From Rotaria macrura (lineage: Eukaryota; Rotifera; Eurotatoria; Philodinida; Philodinidae): 64,000 bases of DNA. The position numbers and the translations under genes were made by a program. The stretch spans positions 4,287-68,286 of the forward strand of contig OENT01000732.1 in assembly GCA_900239685.1 (NCBI GenBank). The letters run 5' to 3'. The notes beneath the pieces were generated by a model. It was not told the origin of the DNA. It saw only the letters and a program-made list of their open reading frames with translations, and did not search any database. Shown here in pieces: positions 1 through 12,500 of this stretch (position 1 is its first letter; every line of letters starts with the position of its first letter).

Positions 1-396
1 AATCAGGTAAAAGATAAAATATTCGGTAAGGAGACACCATTGCGAAAGGCATGTCGCGGCTCTGTCAACTGCCTAATTCAATACTCAACGAAAGACTCCA
101 AAGAGCACAATGAAAAATTCTCCCATCCTTGTCGTTATTCGGAATTGTGCCGAAGTATTTCTGATCATCCCCATCTTGAACATATTCCACATTTGGTACC
201 CAAATGCAATTATGACAAAAAATGTCGTGAACGAGGAAATCCGATGCATCGTGCTAAGTACCGCCATTCAGATTTGCCCGATTACCTTGTTCCATGTCGA
301 TACCAAAACTCCTGCACCGATAAAACCGACGAACACCGGATCCAGTATTCTCATGGAGAACGAATCCCACTACCATCATCGTCAAGTAAACAATGA
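1..396 (+). CDS. PBZ-like zinc-finger protein, 3' part (5' end outside window)
   Basis: The frame is open from the first base of the window to a TGA at 394-396, so the gene continues to the left; the first bases could also hold an exon edge. Four consecutive fingers of the form C-x5-C-x(6-11)-H-x5-H are visible: first Cys pair CRGSVNC, then CRYSELC, CNYDKKC and CRYQNSC, each followed by two His five residues apart. This is the spacing of the PBZ (poly-ADP-ribose-binding) type of C2H2 finger, and CRYQNSC followed by EH and SH is the closest to the family pattern. The PBZ family binds poly(ADP-ribose) in DNA-damage proteins such as APLF and CHFR. The fingers here lack the classic CYRKNP box, so ligand binding is uncertain. 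The C-terminus ends in a Ser-rich tail. Protein identity beyond the finger type is unknown. Confidence 0.6.
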   Translation, partial: NQVKDKIFGKETPLRKACRGSVNCLIQYSTKDSKEHNEKFSHPCRYSELCRSISDHPHLEHIPHLVPKCNYDKKCRERGNPMHRAKYRHSDLPDYLVPCRYQNSCTDKTDEHRIQYSHGERIPLPSSSSKQ

Positions 397-1607
397 AATT
401 CTCTACATTTGAATGGAAACAAAAATAAGTCTTTTTTAGCTTCCTGAGTAACGTCATCTCCACAAAGACGTCATGAACAAGCACAATATTCTCCGAAATA
501 TACATACGATGGCCGTTGAATGGTATTTCAAAATCAAACTTGATCCTCGATATCTTTCAATAGATATCATTTTTCATTTTTTCAGTTCATAGTTCTGTGA
601 TTGCTATTCTCCCTAATAAATATGTCTTCATCCACATGCTTTATTCTTTTTTTGAAACGAACACTAGAGACTATAATGAGGATGGTATGTGAATGTTGAT
701 CAAATGATAACTATCATTTAAAACACTGAAACCCAAATAACTAGTGTGAAGTGACGGGGGATTCGGTGATTTCACAAGTAGCAAATATTTATCCGACATT
801 TTCGAATGTCATCCCACGCAGTACTTCACAAGTCCACTCTGTTGTAGCCGCAGTAGTTATATGAATTGTGAATTCTCTTGTCCGATCCATGCTCTGGAGT
901 GTATTTTTCTCGTATCTTTCAAAAACACGATACTACGATATGACTTTCTAAAAGGTAGTACTTTTTGCTGTTCTGTTCATAAATACCATTTTAATTTGTG
1001 GGGTACCATGCACTTTTATCTTGCAACCACTGCACCCTTTCCATTGATTCCATGTTCGTTTGCAGTTGAAAAAAGTGAGAAGCCCCATAGGCACCGACAC
1101 TGTGAGGTTCTCTTTTATCTTTCCTCCTACCAACGCGTTATACGTAAGCTGAATGATAAGGGTTGATATAGTTGGTCTGTCTCGATTAGAGAACTCACGT
1201 ATTAACTTACGTATGGGATAGTATATTCACAGCACGAGGGAGTCGAATCGACACTTATAGTTCAATGTTGTTTGTTTTGAACGTTTAAATTACTACTAGG
1301 ACCACAGACTGAGAAAGAAAAGTATGTATATATAAAGAGAGAGAGAGAACAAGAGAGAGAAAAGAAAGGAAGGAAGATCATAGACCACTTCAAAAAAAGA
1401 TCACACTGGCTAATAACAAAAGACACGTTATTCAAAGTTAGTGGCGACACAGTGTCATCAGTCGACGCTAAGAGACACAGCTATCTAAACGTGAGTGAGA
1501 TCGGTCCTGGTAAAAATGAGCATAGGGATAAAACTCAATGTTTGCAGTATAGTACAGCGGTAGGATACCAGTTTGTTCGACCGAATATCAGGGTGAGGGT
1601 GACCTCT
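397..1607. other. Gene-free stretch
   Basis: No convincing exon, RNA gene or long repeat was found. Purine-rich low-complexity sequence (GA repeats) lies around 1336-1376. The first part may hold the 3' untranslated region of the finger gene; an AATAAA-type signal (ctaataaat) lies near 613-621. Confidence 0.4.
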
Positions 1608-3033
1608 CACTTCGTCGCATGACACTTCGTCGCGTTCACTTCGTCGCAATGATAGCTATTTGCGATAAATTCATCGTATTTAAACGAAAACATGAACTTA
1701 ATTGGATTAAGTCATGCTGTTTAGTATGTTACACAATTAACTACATGAATTTATACTCTACCCTTTAATTATTAGAGTAACACAATGTGTAGCATATGCA
1801 CAAATTAGAAAATAACTTTGTTTTATTGATACTGTTTGAGAAATTATTTTTTTTAAGTTCAAGTAATGTACTATTAAATAAAAGTAAAGTATTTCAAGAA
1901 AATGATTTCTGAGCAAATATAGACCTAAGGAAAACTACGATTAACTAAGATGAAACTCGCTCTCGTTTGAAATACATAAATTAATTTTAAAAAATTTTCG
2001 TATTGGTTTCAATTTTTCATACTGCTACTATAAATAAAAAATAATCGTCATAAATTCTGGAATATTATTGTTTAATATTATTATTATGTATAGGTGGCGT
2101 CTTTGAATTTAGGAGGTTTTTAAATTAAAGAAAAAATTCTTTCAACCAAGCTAACTTCGTTTATATTGAAAAGGTTAAGTTTAAATGAATTTTATAAATT
2201 CATTTCGACAAAGTTTATGCAAAAAGCTTGTTTTATTTGATTTTCACTGCGTTAAAGATAACTACAAGTTAAGGATTCATTTTTAAAAGCATATACCAAA
2301 CTTAAAAACTAAAGTATCTTGTTTTAATTTCGTATTCCATCTATGGCTATATGTTTTTTTTGACACATCTTTGGGTGAAATGCTTTGAATGCTTTATTGG
2401 ATCGCAAAAAATCTTTCAGTTCGAAGGTATTTCTCATTTGAGAGAAATATGTTTTTCTTTAATGAGCCTTATTCACACTTTGCTTGTTGGCCACAGACAC
2501 AGCAAAAATTGGCCACAATCATACATGTCTGTTGCTAAGAGCGGCTTTCTTTCTTTAATGTTCTTGTCTCTTTCTCTTTCTCTCTGTCTCTCTCTGTCTC
2601 TCTCTCTCNGAGAGAGAGAGACAGAGAGAGACAGAGAGAAAGAGAAAGAGACAAGAACATTAAAGAAAGAAAGCCGCTCTTAGCAACAGACATGTATGAT
2701 TGTGGCCAATTTTTGCTGTGTCTGTGGCCAACAAGCAAAGTGTGAATAAGGCTCATTAACTTCCTTGAAATTCGATGCGGAAACAAATCCAGGAATTTTG
2801 TTAGTATCAATTTAAAATACAAGGGCAGAGATTGGATAGGTCTATTTTTTTTTAAATTTACATTATTGAGCAATCAGATCAAGATAAAATTGTACAAGGG
2901 GGAAAATTAAATAGCAGACCAATACAAATTCCGTAATTCAATTAATTAATTCTTTCGTTTATGTACGATAAATTATCGTGAAGAATTATCATTGCGACGA
3001 AGTGATCGCGACGAAGTGTCGTGCAACGAAGTG
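1608..3033. mobile_element. Non-autonomous TIR DNA transposon (about 1.4 kb)
   Basis: The two ends are inverted copies of each other. The left end starts cacttcgtcgcatgacac and continues into cacttcgtcgcaatgat; the right end (read on the minus strand) starts cacttcgttgcacgacac and reaches the same cacttcgtcgcaatgat. The TIR is about 48 bp and is itself built from three near-copies of CACTTCGTCGC. No transposase ORF is present, so the element would be non-autonomous. No clear target-site duplication was seen next to the ends (left flank gacctct, right flank tactagc), so superfamily is not assigned. The interior is AT-rich and contains the palindrome at 2459-2759. Confidence 0.7.
2459..2759. 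repeat. Perfect 150-bp inverted repeat centred on a single N
   Basis: Bases 2459-2608 and 2610-2759 are exact reverse complements, with one N at 2609 as the only spacer. The centre is a CT/GA microsatellite. A spacer-free perfect palindrome whose arms are exactly 150 bases, joined by an ambiguous base, looks more like a short-read assembly or gap-filling artefact than native DNA. A young foldback is the alternative. ORFs crossing it on both strands encode the same peptide because of the symmetry and are not genes. Confidence 0.9.
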
Positions 3034-6000
3034 TACTAGCACCAAATTTATATTTGCATCCCTTTTTCTTCTCTGAACCGGGACAGACGGGTTGATTTCA
3101 AACCCGTTTATATCCTTCCCATGTTTTTTGTGCCTCTTGGTAGATCTCATTTTCCTCTGTCAGACGAGACAACTTAAGAAAAAATTCACGCTCGACAACT
3201 GAAAAATTGAGGCATAAAATTGGGTTTACAAATAAAACCTTTTTTTACCAAAACTACTCTGGACGAATTGTTTGTTTCTGGGAAGCTTAATTTTTTTTTG
3301 CAATAATATATCATCAATGCATGTGTGTAAAACAAGCTTCAGCCCTCTATCATCTTTCAGTCAGGAGGTTTGAACTACCAAAGTTGATATAAAGTGATTT
3401 TTTCCTCAGATCCAGATATCTAGAGAATATGAGGGACTGAATTGTTGAAACTGAAATTCTTTTTCTGTGTTTAGACATTATTGGTCTATGAATCTACAAA
3501 AAATTTCAGTTTAACAGTTACATGAAAATCGCATTTTGGCTAAAGTGGCATTTCATTGTGCTTTTTGTAGTATGGGGTCGATAAAAACTCGAGGGTTCAA
3601 TATTTCATGAATCTGGTTTAGCTAAAATCATCAAACTCTTTTCTCCATCACATACAAAAGTGAGCCGATTCGGAAGGTATCGATCGAGCATGTCCCACAA
3701 TTGACAATTGGAAATGACTTACCTGGACAGATTCATATTATGTATTGGTAATAAAAGAAGTTGAATAATTGGCTTTTTTTTATGCATCTATTTTAATATC
3801 AAATATTATTTTGGATAAACAGAGCATTGACTGGTCGTCAGGCAATATCAAAGTTCAGCTCAATCAAACGAATCCTAATTGATGATACATTATTGTCGGA
3901 GAACAGATACATGGCATATACGAGAGAAAGAATATCAATACAAGAACTTTGAAGTTTTCATAACACTCTAACTGACAACTATCTGTTGTTGTGACGTTTT
4001 TTATTTTAAGCAAAGTTCAAGTACAAATCTATGCAAGCCTTCAGTAAGATACACTAATCATCGTTAGGAAACAAAATAATAATGAAAGATGACGAATACA
4101 TATACACTTACAGATTATAGTGTAAGTATGTAGATCAGAACGGTTAACTGAGAAAGAAATGATTGAGTCAGGTTGAAATATTAACCATTGGCAAGTTATT
4201 ATCTTCGAAGAACATGTGTACAGTGTGCAAATTATGCCCCAAAACATATAAATTTTGTTTCTTCTAAAGCCATGCCAGTTCAGTTTCATGTCAATTGAAA
4301 AATGTTCTTTTTTGGAAGAGAGAAGTGATTATTTTTCACGATTCCAGATATTGAAATGAATCCAAGGGATACGCTTTCTGCTTGAGAAAATTAGAAATTG
4401 AGTGCTTTTCTATGTAGAATATTTTGCAACATTTGAGAATCAGTGAACTTCTTAACACCAATTTCATGCTCATTCGTTTCAGTTTGCTTTTGATTAAATG
4501 TTTCATCTTTATAGTCACGGCTTACGCAAGAAATTTTATAAAGTACGTCGTTGTTTCTTTTTGACGATGCTGAAAGTACGTTTTTATATCAGATGCGGCG
4601 TTCGGGTAACATCCATCGACTATAGCAAATAGTAATAAATTTTTCGAAGATTCCTTCGGTATGTCGTAGAGATATTGTTATGATTCTTGAATATAACAAT
4701 AGATTTACGAGCATATTATTTTCTGGTCCGGATGTATTTTCTGTAGATTTCGACTTTTACGGTAGGAATTTTTTCATTACTTTCTTATGTATTCCTCTTT
4801 CAATCAAATAATATGGAGGGTCAATTTGAGTTAGAGTTTCTTGCATTCTTAGAATATCATTATCTTTTAGCTCTTAAATTGAATATTTTGAAGGATTTCA
4901 AATAAACAGTATTCTGATTGAATTATAATTACATTCTTAGCATTGGTTAGTGTCGTTTAGCACATAGATATGTCAGTAAATTAATTTTCTAGGTGGCCAT
5001 GGCCTCAATTATATTATGAATTTGATTTTCATGAACTAACGCATATGCGATACATATTGGTTCATTGGTTTTCATGTACAATTGTAAAGCTAAGTTTTGC
5101 ATGCAATGGATCATTCTTGTTTAAAAAATCATCAATTTTATTAAAATTGTTAAGGATATAAGAGGTGCACTGTTTACATATCGAATACATATCAAAAGTT
5201 AATTTAAAGACAATCTCTTTTATTGTTGTTGCAGATTCGAAATAAATAAATCAGCTAGGATTAGTCGTAATGGTGATCTCATTATTACTACATCAACTTG
5301 TATACATGGTTGATTAAGAAAATTGCATGGTATTTTGCATATAATATATTCGATAAGGTGCTTTCATTGTACTGGGTTGAACTGAATTGGACAATAATTA
5401 GAGCGTTTCAAAATATGTACAAAGTAACTTAAATAGCTTTGCAGGCATGATATATTTGAATAGAGATTGTATAGAGATCTAAGCGGCCTGTAACTCACGA
5501 AGTACGTCTTTTTTCACAGTCATCTTACCGCAGTTAATAGTGAATAATAAAATATAATCTTAATTGCAAGAAACTGAGATATTAATCTTGGTGATAACTT
5601 CTGTTAGAAAATGTGACTGCGCCGATCCACATAAAAGCAACTGCGCGAAACAACATTATTAATAACTAACTATAGTAATCGTATGGTATATAGTATGATA
5701 AAGTGTGATCGATATCAACCAATTATAAGTGACTCCTTCTTGTTTTTAATTGGTCACACTCTAGCACTAAAATTTAGCCACGCAGAGACTGTATAGAACG
5801 AAATTTCCCCGATTCTTTAACTCATCATGTATTGTCTACTACAGCAGATGTAGCATATACAAATTTTAATAAAATTAGAAAATTGTTTTATTTACTTTTT
5901 CCAACCATGTTTATTTTAAAAGACTTTTCATAATTCAAAATAAAAATGCTATTATAGAACTCTTATTTTTCATATTAAATCCTTGAAACAGTTTCACTGT

Positions 6001-9000
6001 AATCGAATTGAATTTATAAATTGTTTAAAATTATCTCTGATACCACAGTAATAGTTTTTACGACTTCAAATGAATTTTTAATAAAAGAAAAAAGTTGCTT
6101 TCGTCAATTGCTTTTACTGAATCGACAAAAATATTTAGATAAATGTCGATGTTCATATTAAATAAGTGAAATCAAGGACATTCAATTAGACGCCCCAGGT
6201 TAAGATTACGATTCGATTGCGGTAAGAAAAAGCTGGAGCATACTAGTAACTTGGAAGCAGGAATCAAGTGAACACATCTGATGTCTAGCTTTATCCGGTT
6301 GTCCCCGTTACCGACAACATCCGGTCGGAATCGTATAATATTGGTCATCTGATCTGTTCATCGGATTCCTGCATCTGTTTTCTGACATTTTTCTGTGGAA
6401 AACAGTGTCTTCCTGCGGGTTCCCGCCGGAAATTCTGGGAATCAGTCAAGGGAATCATCGAACTGCGCATAATTCATCTTATGTGTTATTGATCTCAATA
6501 AAAATGAAAGATATATTTTGAATTTTCATAAAACTTTTACTTATCCTTGAAAATCTTCTGATAGTGATTTAATTCTGAAAGATCTTTTATTGAATTTAAA
6601 GTTTTCTTTGAGCATATTAAAAAAACTATAAATTGATGAATCACAAGATTTCAATTGTATTTGCTTTTTCTATACAAATATCTCTTTTTCGCTATGTAAA
6701 CTACCAGTTAGTTACTATAAGATGATTTCTAATCGCTCAAGCATTTAATCATATGCATAACAGTGTGCCAAAAAATACCTATGTAGATGAAGGTAATAAT
6801 ATCAAGATCACCGTGTGTGTTTAGTGAATAAATTCGATATCGGATATGATCACTCGACAAAATCTTATGAGCATAGTCGGAAAACCGAGACAGACACGGC
6901 TCCAACGGTTCACCCCTATGAAATAAGTGAAGTACTGATAAGTACTTGATGTGAACAAAGGATCTCGGTCATAGCCCTTAGTTGAATTCCAGCAGCTGCT
7001 GACAGAGAGATTCGATCTGCCTGATGCACTATGGATTCGAATACTATTCTGAATTTTGATTTCTGACAGGATTTCCTCTGTTTTATGGCAAGTCACATAA
7101 GATTGGATCAGACTCATTTTTGACCAAACAGTATCGGGCTGCCCTAATCATTCTTCTGAGTACGATCTTACAAGATTCTGATCATCTAAACTAGTAAACA
7201 TCATATAACAAGAAACATGAAACTCACAGAAGATATTTGAATGCTTAGTTCGTCCCATATATACAAAGTAAATTTCAAATTTTTTAATGCTATATATATT
7301 CGTACGCAATTTCCCAACCGAAGTAATCTTATTCTGAGTTGTGCCATAAGGATCACTGAAAGATCTTGCTATTGCTTAAGATGCCATTGTAAAATCATTG
7401 CAACTGCAAGATCTGATTTCCCCTATTGAAGAAGTTTCTCTACCTGGGATATGACGAACGGGAAAGACAGAAAATCTTTCTGAATGTGATTTTCTTAATA
7501 TCATTTTCAAGAATCATAGTGAAACTCGAAGTTTTAAGATTCGTACACATAATCTGCAAGTATTAAATATAAACCGTATGCCAGCAGCCGTACCAAGACG
7601 GAAATATTTCTAATGAGTTGTTCCATAAATGCAAAATTCATAAGACATCGTTTTTTTCTAAAATTGTTCTATGCTCGAATATTTTTTCAATGTGGGATAA
7701 CAAGAAATTATGTCAATAGAAATATGAAAAAGAATTTTAAAACGAGCAGAAGTTTGAAATCTCATCATTATTCACGATATGAGTTTTGCTCAGTCATATG
7801 ATTAACTACGTCGAACATATTTCACTTTTTAGTTTGATAAAACAATATTGACATTATAAGAAAGTTCATCAAACTGTGTATTTCAGCTTAAAATTTTGAA
7901 AGATTTATGGTAGCTGTACTTGTGAAGTGGACTTCGATCCAGCTTGCGTACGAACGAAACTAAAACTTTCAATGACAATAACTAAAAAATCGATTAGAAC
8001 AATTCAGTACACATCGAGTGAACAAACTCATCTTCGAATGAGATTAGTGACTGTCTTTTTCAGTTGAAGAAAAGCAAACAACATTTCTTTTGATTGCGTT
8101 CTAACGAAAACTTTTAATGTTATACACTCAGATCCTCAGAATATTTGAGTCTTACTTGGTGATGAATTGCAGAAAACTCGTTACTCGAATAATTTTAAAA
8201 CCCTGGTAAGAGGAATTCTCATACATGGTTTGGGGTTAATGAATCTTTTTCAGATATTAAAAGATCTGTAAAAGTTGAACCTAGTATAAATGCATCAACA
8301 TAAAGACATAGAAAAATTTAGTATGCTTCGATAAATTGACATTCCTTTTAGAATTAGAACAAATATCTCATTCTAATCAATGTTTTGATCCTCGCGAATA
8401 TCAAATGGACAGTTGAAATTCGTTTATGTAATTTTTCATGTCGAGTGGAACGTCATAAGGAATATCTTTCATAGAACTTTGCAACTTAGAGTTGAAATCA
8501 TTTAGTTATATGAGTAAAGTCGCATTTTGTTGAATTGTCCCCTGTGTACTAGATTTATTAGTATTAGAATTTAAATAGAAACGAACAAGTTGTTGCATCT
8601 ATTGAAAAATTCATGTAACATTAAGCGAAGTTGAATTTCATTTTCAGAAAACTGAATCTAAGAACAGGGATGAAGAATATCGATATCGATGTTCAAAACT
8701 TGAGAAATGAATAGAATGAGATTTTGTTAATGATAAATGGAAAAACTAATGTGAACCTGTCATGTATAACGGCATAAAATATGTTGATTTATAGTGAAAT
8801 CACATTACTATGTTGTACTATTTAAAAATCTATTTAGTATGCGCTAGCATCGTGTGTCAAAAGATTTTTGGATCCTGTAATCAGTACTATTAAAATGTTT
8901 ATTGCTATCTGAAAATGAAAGCTTATTTCACAAGTATTTTGTCGTACAATAAACCGTTTTATTTGTATTGATGGATCGTATGCTATGAATTGATATATCG

Positions 9001-9084
9001 ATAATTGTCTAGTATTTATTTCATAGTAGCAGTTTTACTAGATTATTCTGAAAGATGTTTTCTAACTGGCAGCCAACTACTGAT
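3034..9084. other. Gene-free AT-rich stretch
   Basis: Only short spurious ORFs are present. Two patches are relatively GC-rich against the background: about 3050-3180, and about 6190-6470. The second contains short inverted segments (gcaggaatca near 6259 and ggattcctgc near 6364). These may be old transposon remnants, but no ends could be defined. No tRNA-like B box was seen. Confidence 0.4.
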
Positions 9085-9500
9085 ACCTCCCCCCCGCGCC
9101 CAGAATAAAAGGCCATAGCCTTGTATCACGTCTCTACACATCGTTAGTGTTTGAGTGACCTTCTACTGAGGTTAAGTTTTAACCAATTATTAATTACTTT
9201 TTCTATTAAAATTAGAATAATTAATTAATACCAATTGATAAATTTAATTAATTTTTTTAGTATTTTTCATGCAAAAATTATCCTTCTAATGTAAAATATA
9301 CTGTGAACGGTGAAAAACGAAGTGATTTTTCGAAAAAAAACAGCAGAAAAATGGCACAATTCGACTAATTATTAATAAATTCAAAAATAATAATTAATAA
9401 GTAATTAAGTAATTAGAGCATGGCCTTCTAATGTTGGTGGCCTTTTAATATGAAGTACCCTTCTATTTTGAGGGATGGGGTGGGGGGGGGGGGGGGTACA
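9085..9500. repeat. AT-rich segment bounded by a C tract and a G tract (possible MITE)
   Basis: A C7 tract at about 9089-9095, followed by gcgcccagaataaaaggcc, faces a G15 run at 9482-9496 that is preceded by ggccttttaatatgaag. In inverted orientation both ends therefore read C-tract then AAAAGGCC. Between them lies very AT-rich, partly self-complementary sequence and four copies of a CCTTCTA motif (about 9161, 9281, 9423 and 9469). The symmetry suggests a small inverted-repeat element. The ends are imperfect and no target duplication was identified, so the call is tentative. Confidence 0.35.
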
Positions 9501-12500
9501 CCGATGATTGTATGAAGAATATCGGTGTAAATTTTTTAGAACAAGAATGACTAAAATCCTTATTTCCATTTAAATGTATAATGATGGTCGTATTAGAAAA
9601 CGTCTTATCGCTTCACAAGAGAAAGATAAATAAACATTAAACTCATTCCTCAATAAATCACGTATGTACGAATTATGCTTTGTATAAATAAACCTTCATC
9701 GAGATCTGTGTTCTCTTCATAATTACACAACTGTAGTTGTTTAATTTACTAAAAGAATTGCTATTCTACTAATTGACATTATAACAGATTTTAAAATGTC
9801 AAAGTAAACAAGAGTAGCCTTTATTCAGTTAAATAAAAATTACTCAATGATAGAACTCTGATTCATTTCTCTGCTTAGCTCGATGGGACCGGTTTGCTTG
9901 TTTATCTCGTTTTAGAAAATGCTTTTTATTGTCGTACTCCCAATACATATTAAAGAGTTACGGATAGACTATTTTGAATTAATTTGATCGAAAATCAATC
10001 TATTCCAACCGGCAGCTTCTCAGACCTAAGTAAGTAGTTTCTCATCAGACCTCAATTATCAAAGCTAGTAACTCTTGAAATACGATAGAGTTCAATCTTA
10101 TGCAAGAAGAAGATGACTTCCAGTCGAACACAAGATGAATAATCATACTTGCCTTTCAAATCACAATATTCAAAAATATTTTTTCTCATACTGACGATAA
10201 AATAATCATGAAAATCTTCTTGAATGAATTTTTCATAGTTGCGCAAGACTTACATGAGCAGCAAATTGATATCAATTCAATAATCAAGATTACGCGATTT
10301 AGAATGAATAACGTGCATGAAAACATTACATATAGAAAAAAACAACGAATAAAAATTAAAGGGTGCACGAGTGATGAGTTATTTTTAAATATCGTCAATT
10401 AATTTAATTATGAGAAGGCATCACTAAATTTATTGACGCATAAACCTTAGAAAGCTTTATTTAATTAACTATTCGAGTAACAAACATTTCAAATAACGCT
10501 TTTTGAGCTTTAGAAACATCTAATAACTATATTTAGTAAAGAAAATATTTAGCAACAAAAATCTATAATTGATAACATTTCTATAATACTTAACGCGTTA
10601 CTGAAAACAAATAACGTACATACAAAAGAACATCATCAAGTAGTTGATTAAGCTTTCTTATCCAATTTAGATTAATTTAAATGTTTTTCGAACGCCTTGT
10701 TTTTTTTCATGAGACATTTAGTTTTCGATTGATTATAAAAGTATTAGTCGTAGCTTCATATGTACGTACACATGTAGAAATTGATTATTACACGAGAAGA
10801 TATTGTGCGAGAGTATGTCCTATACAAGGTTGAGATATACACTCAAATCTCACTTAGATAAACATTTGGCAAAGGAATTATTTTCCACCTACATACAAAC
10901 TAATCACGTTGTGCCTAAGGACTGATGAAAGTGTTCTATGTAAGATGCCATAAAGTGTAACACATGTTGCATATGTATTATATTACTATGCACTTCAATA
11001 TTCTAGCAAATATAACCTTGTAAAGTAAATGTAACTTTATTTTAATATGAGTTTTCTGAAAATTATCTTTCTTATTTTAATAATGTTGTTCTCTAGTCGT
11101 TTACATTGAACACAACGATAATTTACTATTCGTTGTGTTGAACAATTTCTTTTTCGAAAAGAAGAATGGAACGACAAGGACAAGACAATTATTTATTCAA
11201 TATATTAACATTTTCCCTTATTTTTTTGAATAACATAAAACACATAACAGCTGTTTTCATATAGTACTTACCGCTCATGTTTATAAACTCTAATCGAGGG
11301 CAAACAGAAATCACTAGTATATGGTGAATAACAATATGATCTCTGCCATTAACCAACATATGATGATAGTCTTATAATAATAAAACTAAATGGCAGAATA
11401 GATATCTTGATACACGTCCTACTGTTGAGTGGCAAAACCAATGACTCATATTGTTGAATTTATATAAAGAAAAAGAAGCTACTATGTACAACTAGCACCA
11501 TACGACAAGAAATTGATCAGAAGGATGACATGACAGATTTAGAAATATTTTAAGACTTCTATGAGTATAAAAACTGAATCTTTGTTCGCTATTTAAGATA
11601 GTGATAGATCTTCATTTTTATTCTCTTTTCAAGTGTAAATAAAGTCAGTATCGTTCATGAGTAATATCTTAGATGCCCAGTGACTTGTTTGTATTTTTCT
11701 GTTTCCTTTCGTGATACTTTTACTTACTCAATTTTTCTTCGTTTAACCTCGTTCTTATCTTCAAAGGAGTCTACTGAAGTCATGACAAAAAGAAAACAAG
11801 AACTATTTTAAACTATCATTTCATTGCGTACAGTGTTTGGCGTGCAAAGAATCCTCTTGCTTAAGGTTAGTATACATTGTTATTTTCGCCTCTTTAAAAC
11901 TTTTATCGTTTTTATGTTCTTCGTGTGATTGTTAGGCAAATAAATTCATAAGTATCTGCCATTTCTAATCATACTCTTAAAGTTCAAAACATTGCATTCA
12001 CATTCATCTTCTACAACTCGATTGTTTTAAACGGCTCAGTTGAAATTAATGGTTCCAGATTATTAATCTTCGAACATATTTCAACAGTCTCACTAATAAC
12101 ATGAGAAAACATTTCTCAATTCGAATTTTCAGCAGTGAAACGTTGAGTGTGTCAATAGTCATTTATTGTTGCGCAATGTTGGAAAAAGTCTATGTAATGA
12201 CTAAATGCACCGGCGTACCTGTGATTTAGCTTCTCAATTTTTATGAATATCATATAAAACGTCATTAATTCATAATAGATTTCTATGAGATTGTTTTCAA
12301 AAAGAATAACACTGGCACAGATAAACATTAAACTATGAATTGATTTTGAAACAAACTAATGAAATGATCAGTGGTTAGATCGATATTTCAATATTAAGTT
12401 GTTCCTTCTTTAATATAAGTTGACAACAAAATATAGATAACAAAGATTTAAGTACATTGTAATAGAAGCCATTGAATTCTTGCACCGACAATTACATGCT

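Noticed and set aside
2351-2873. ORFs on both strands crossing the N at 2609
   Set aside because: They translate the two arms of the same palindrome and give identical peptides; an artefact of symmetry.
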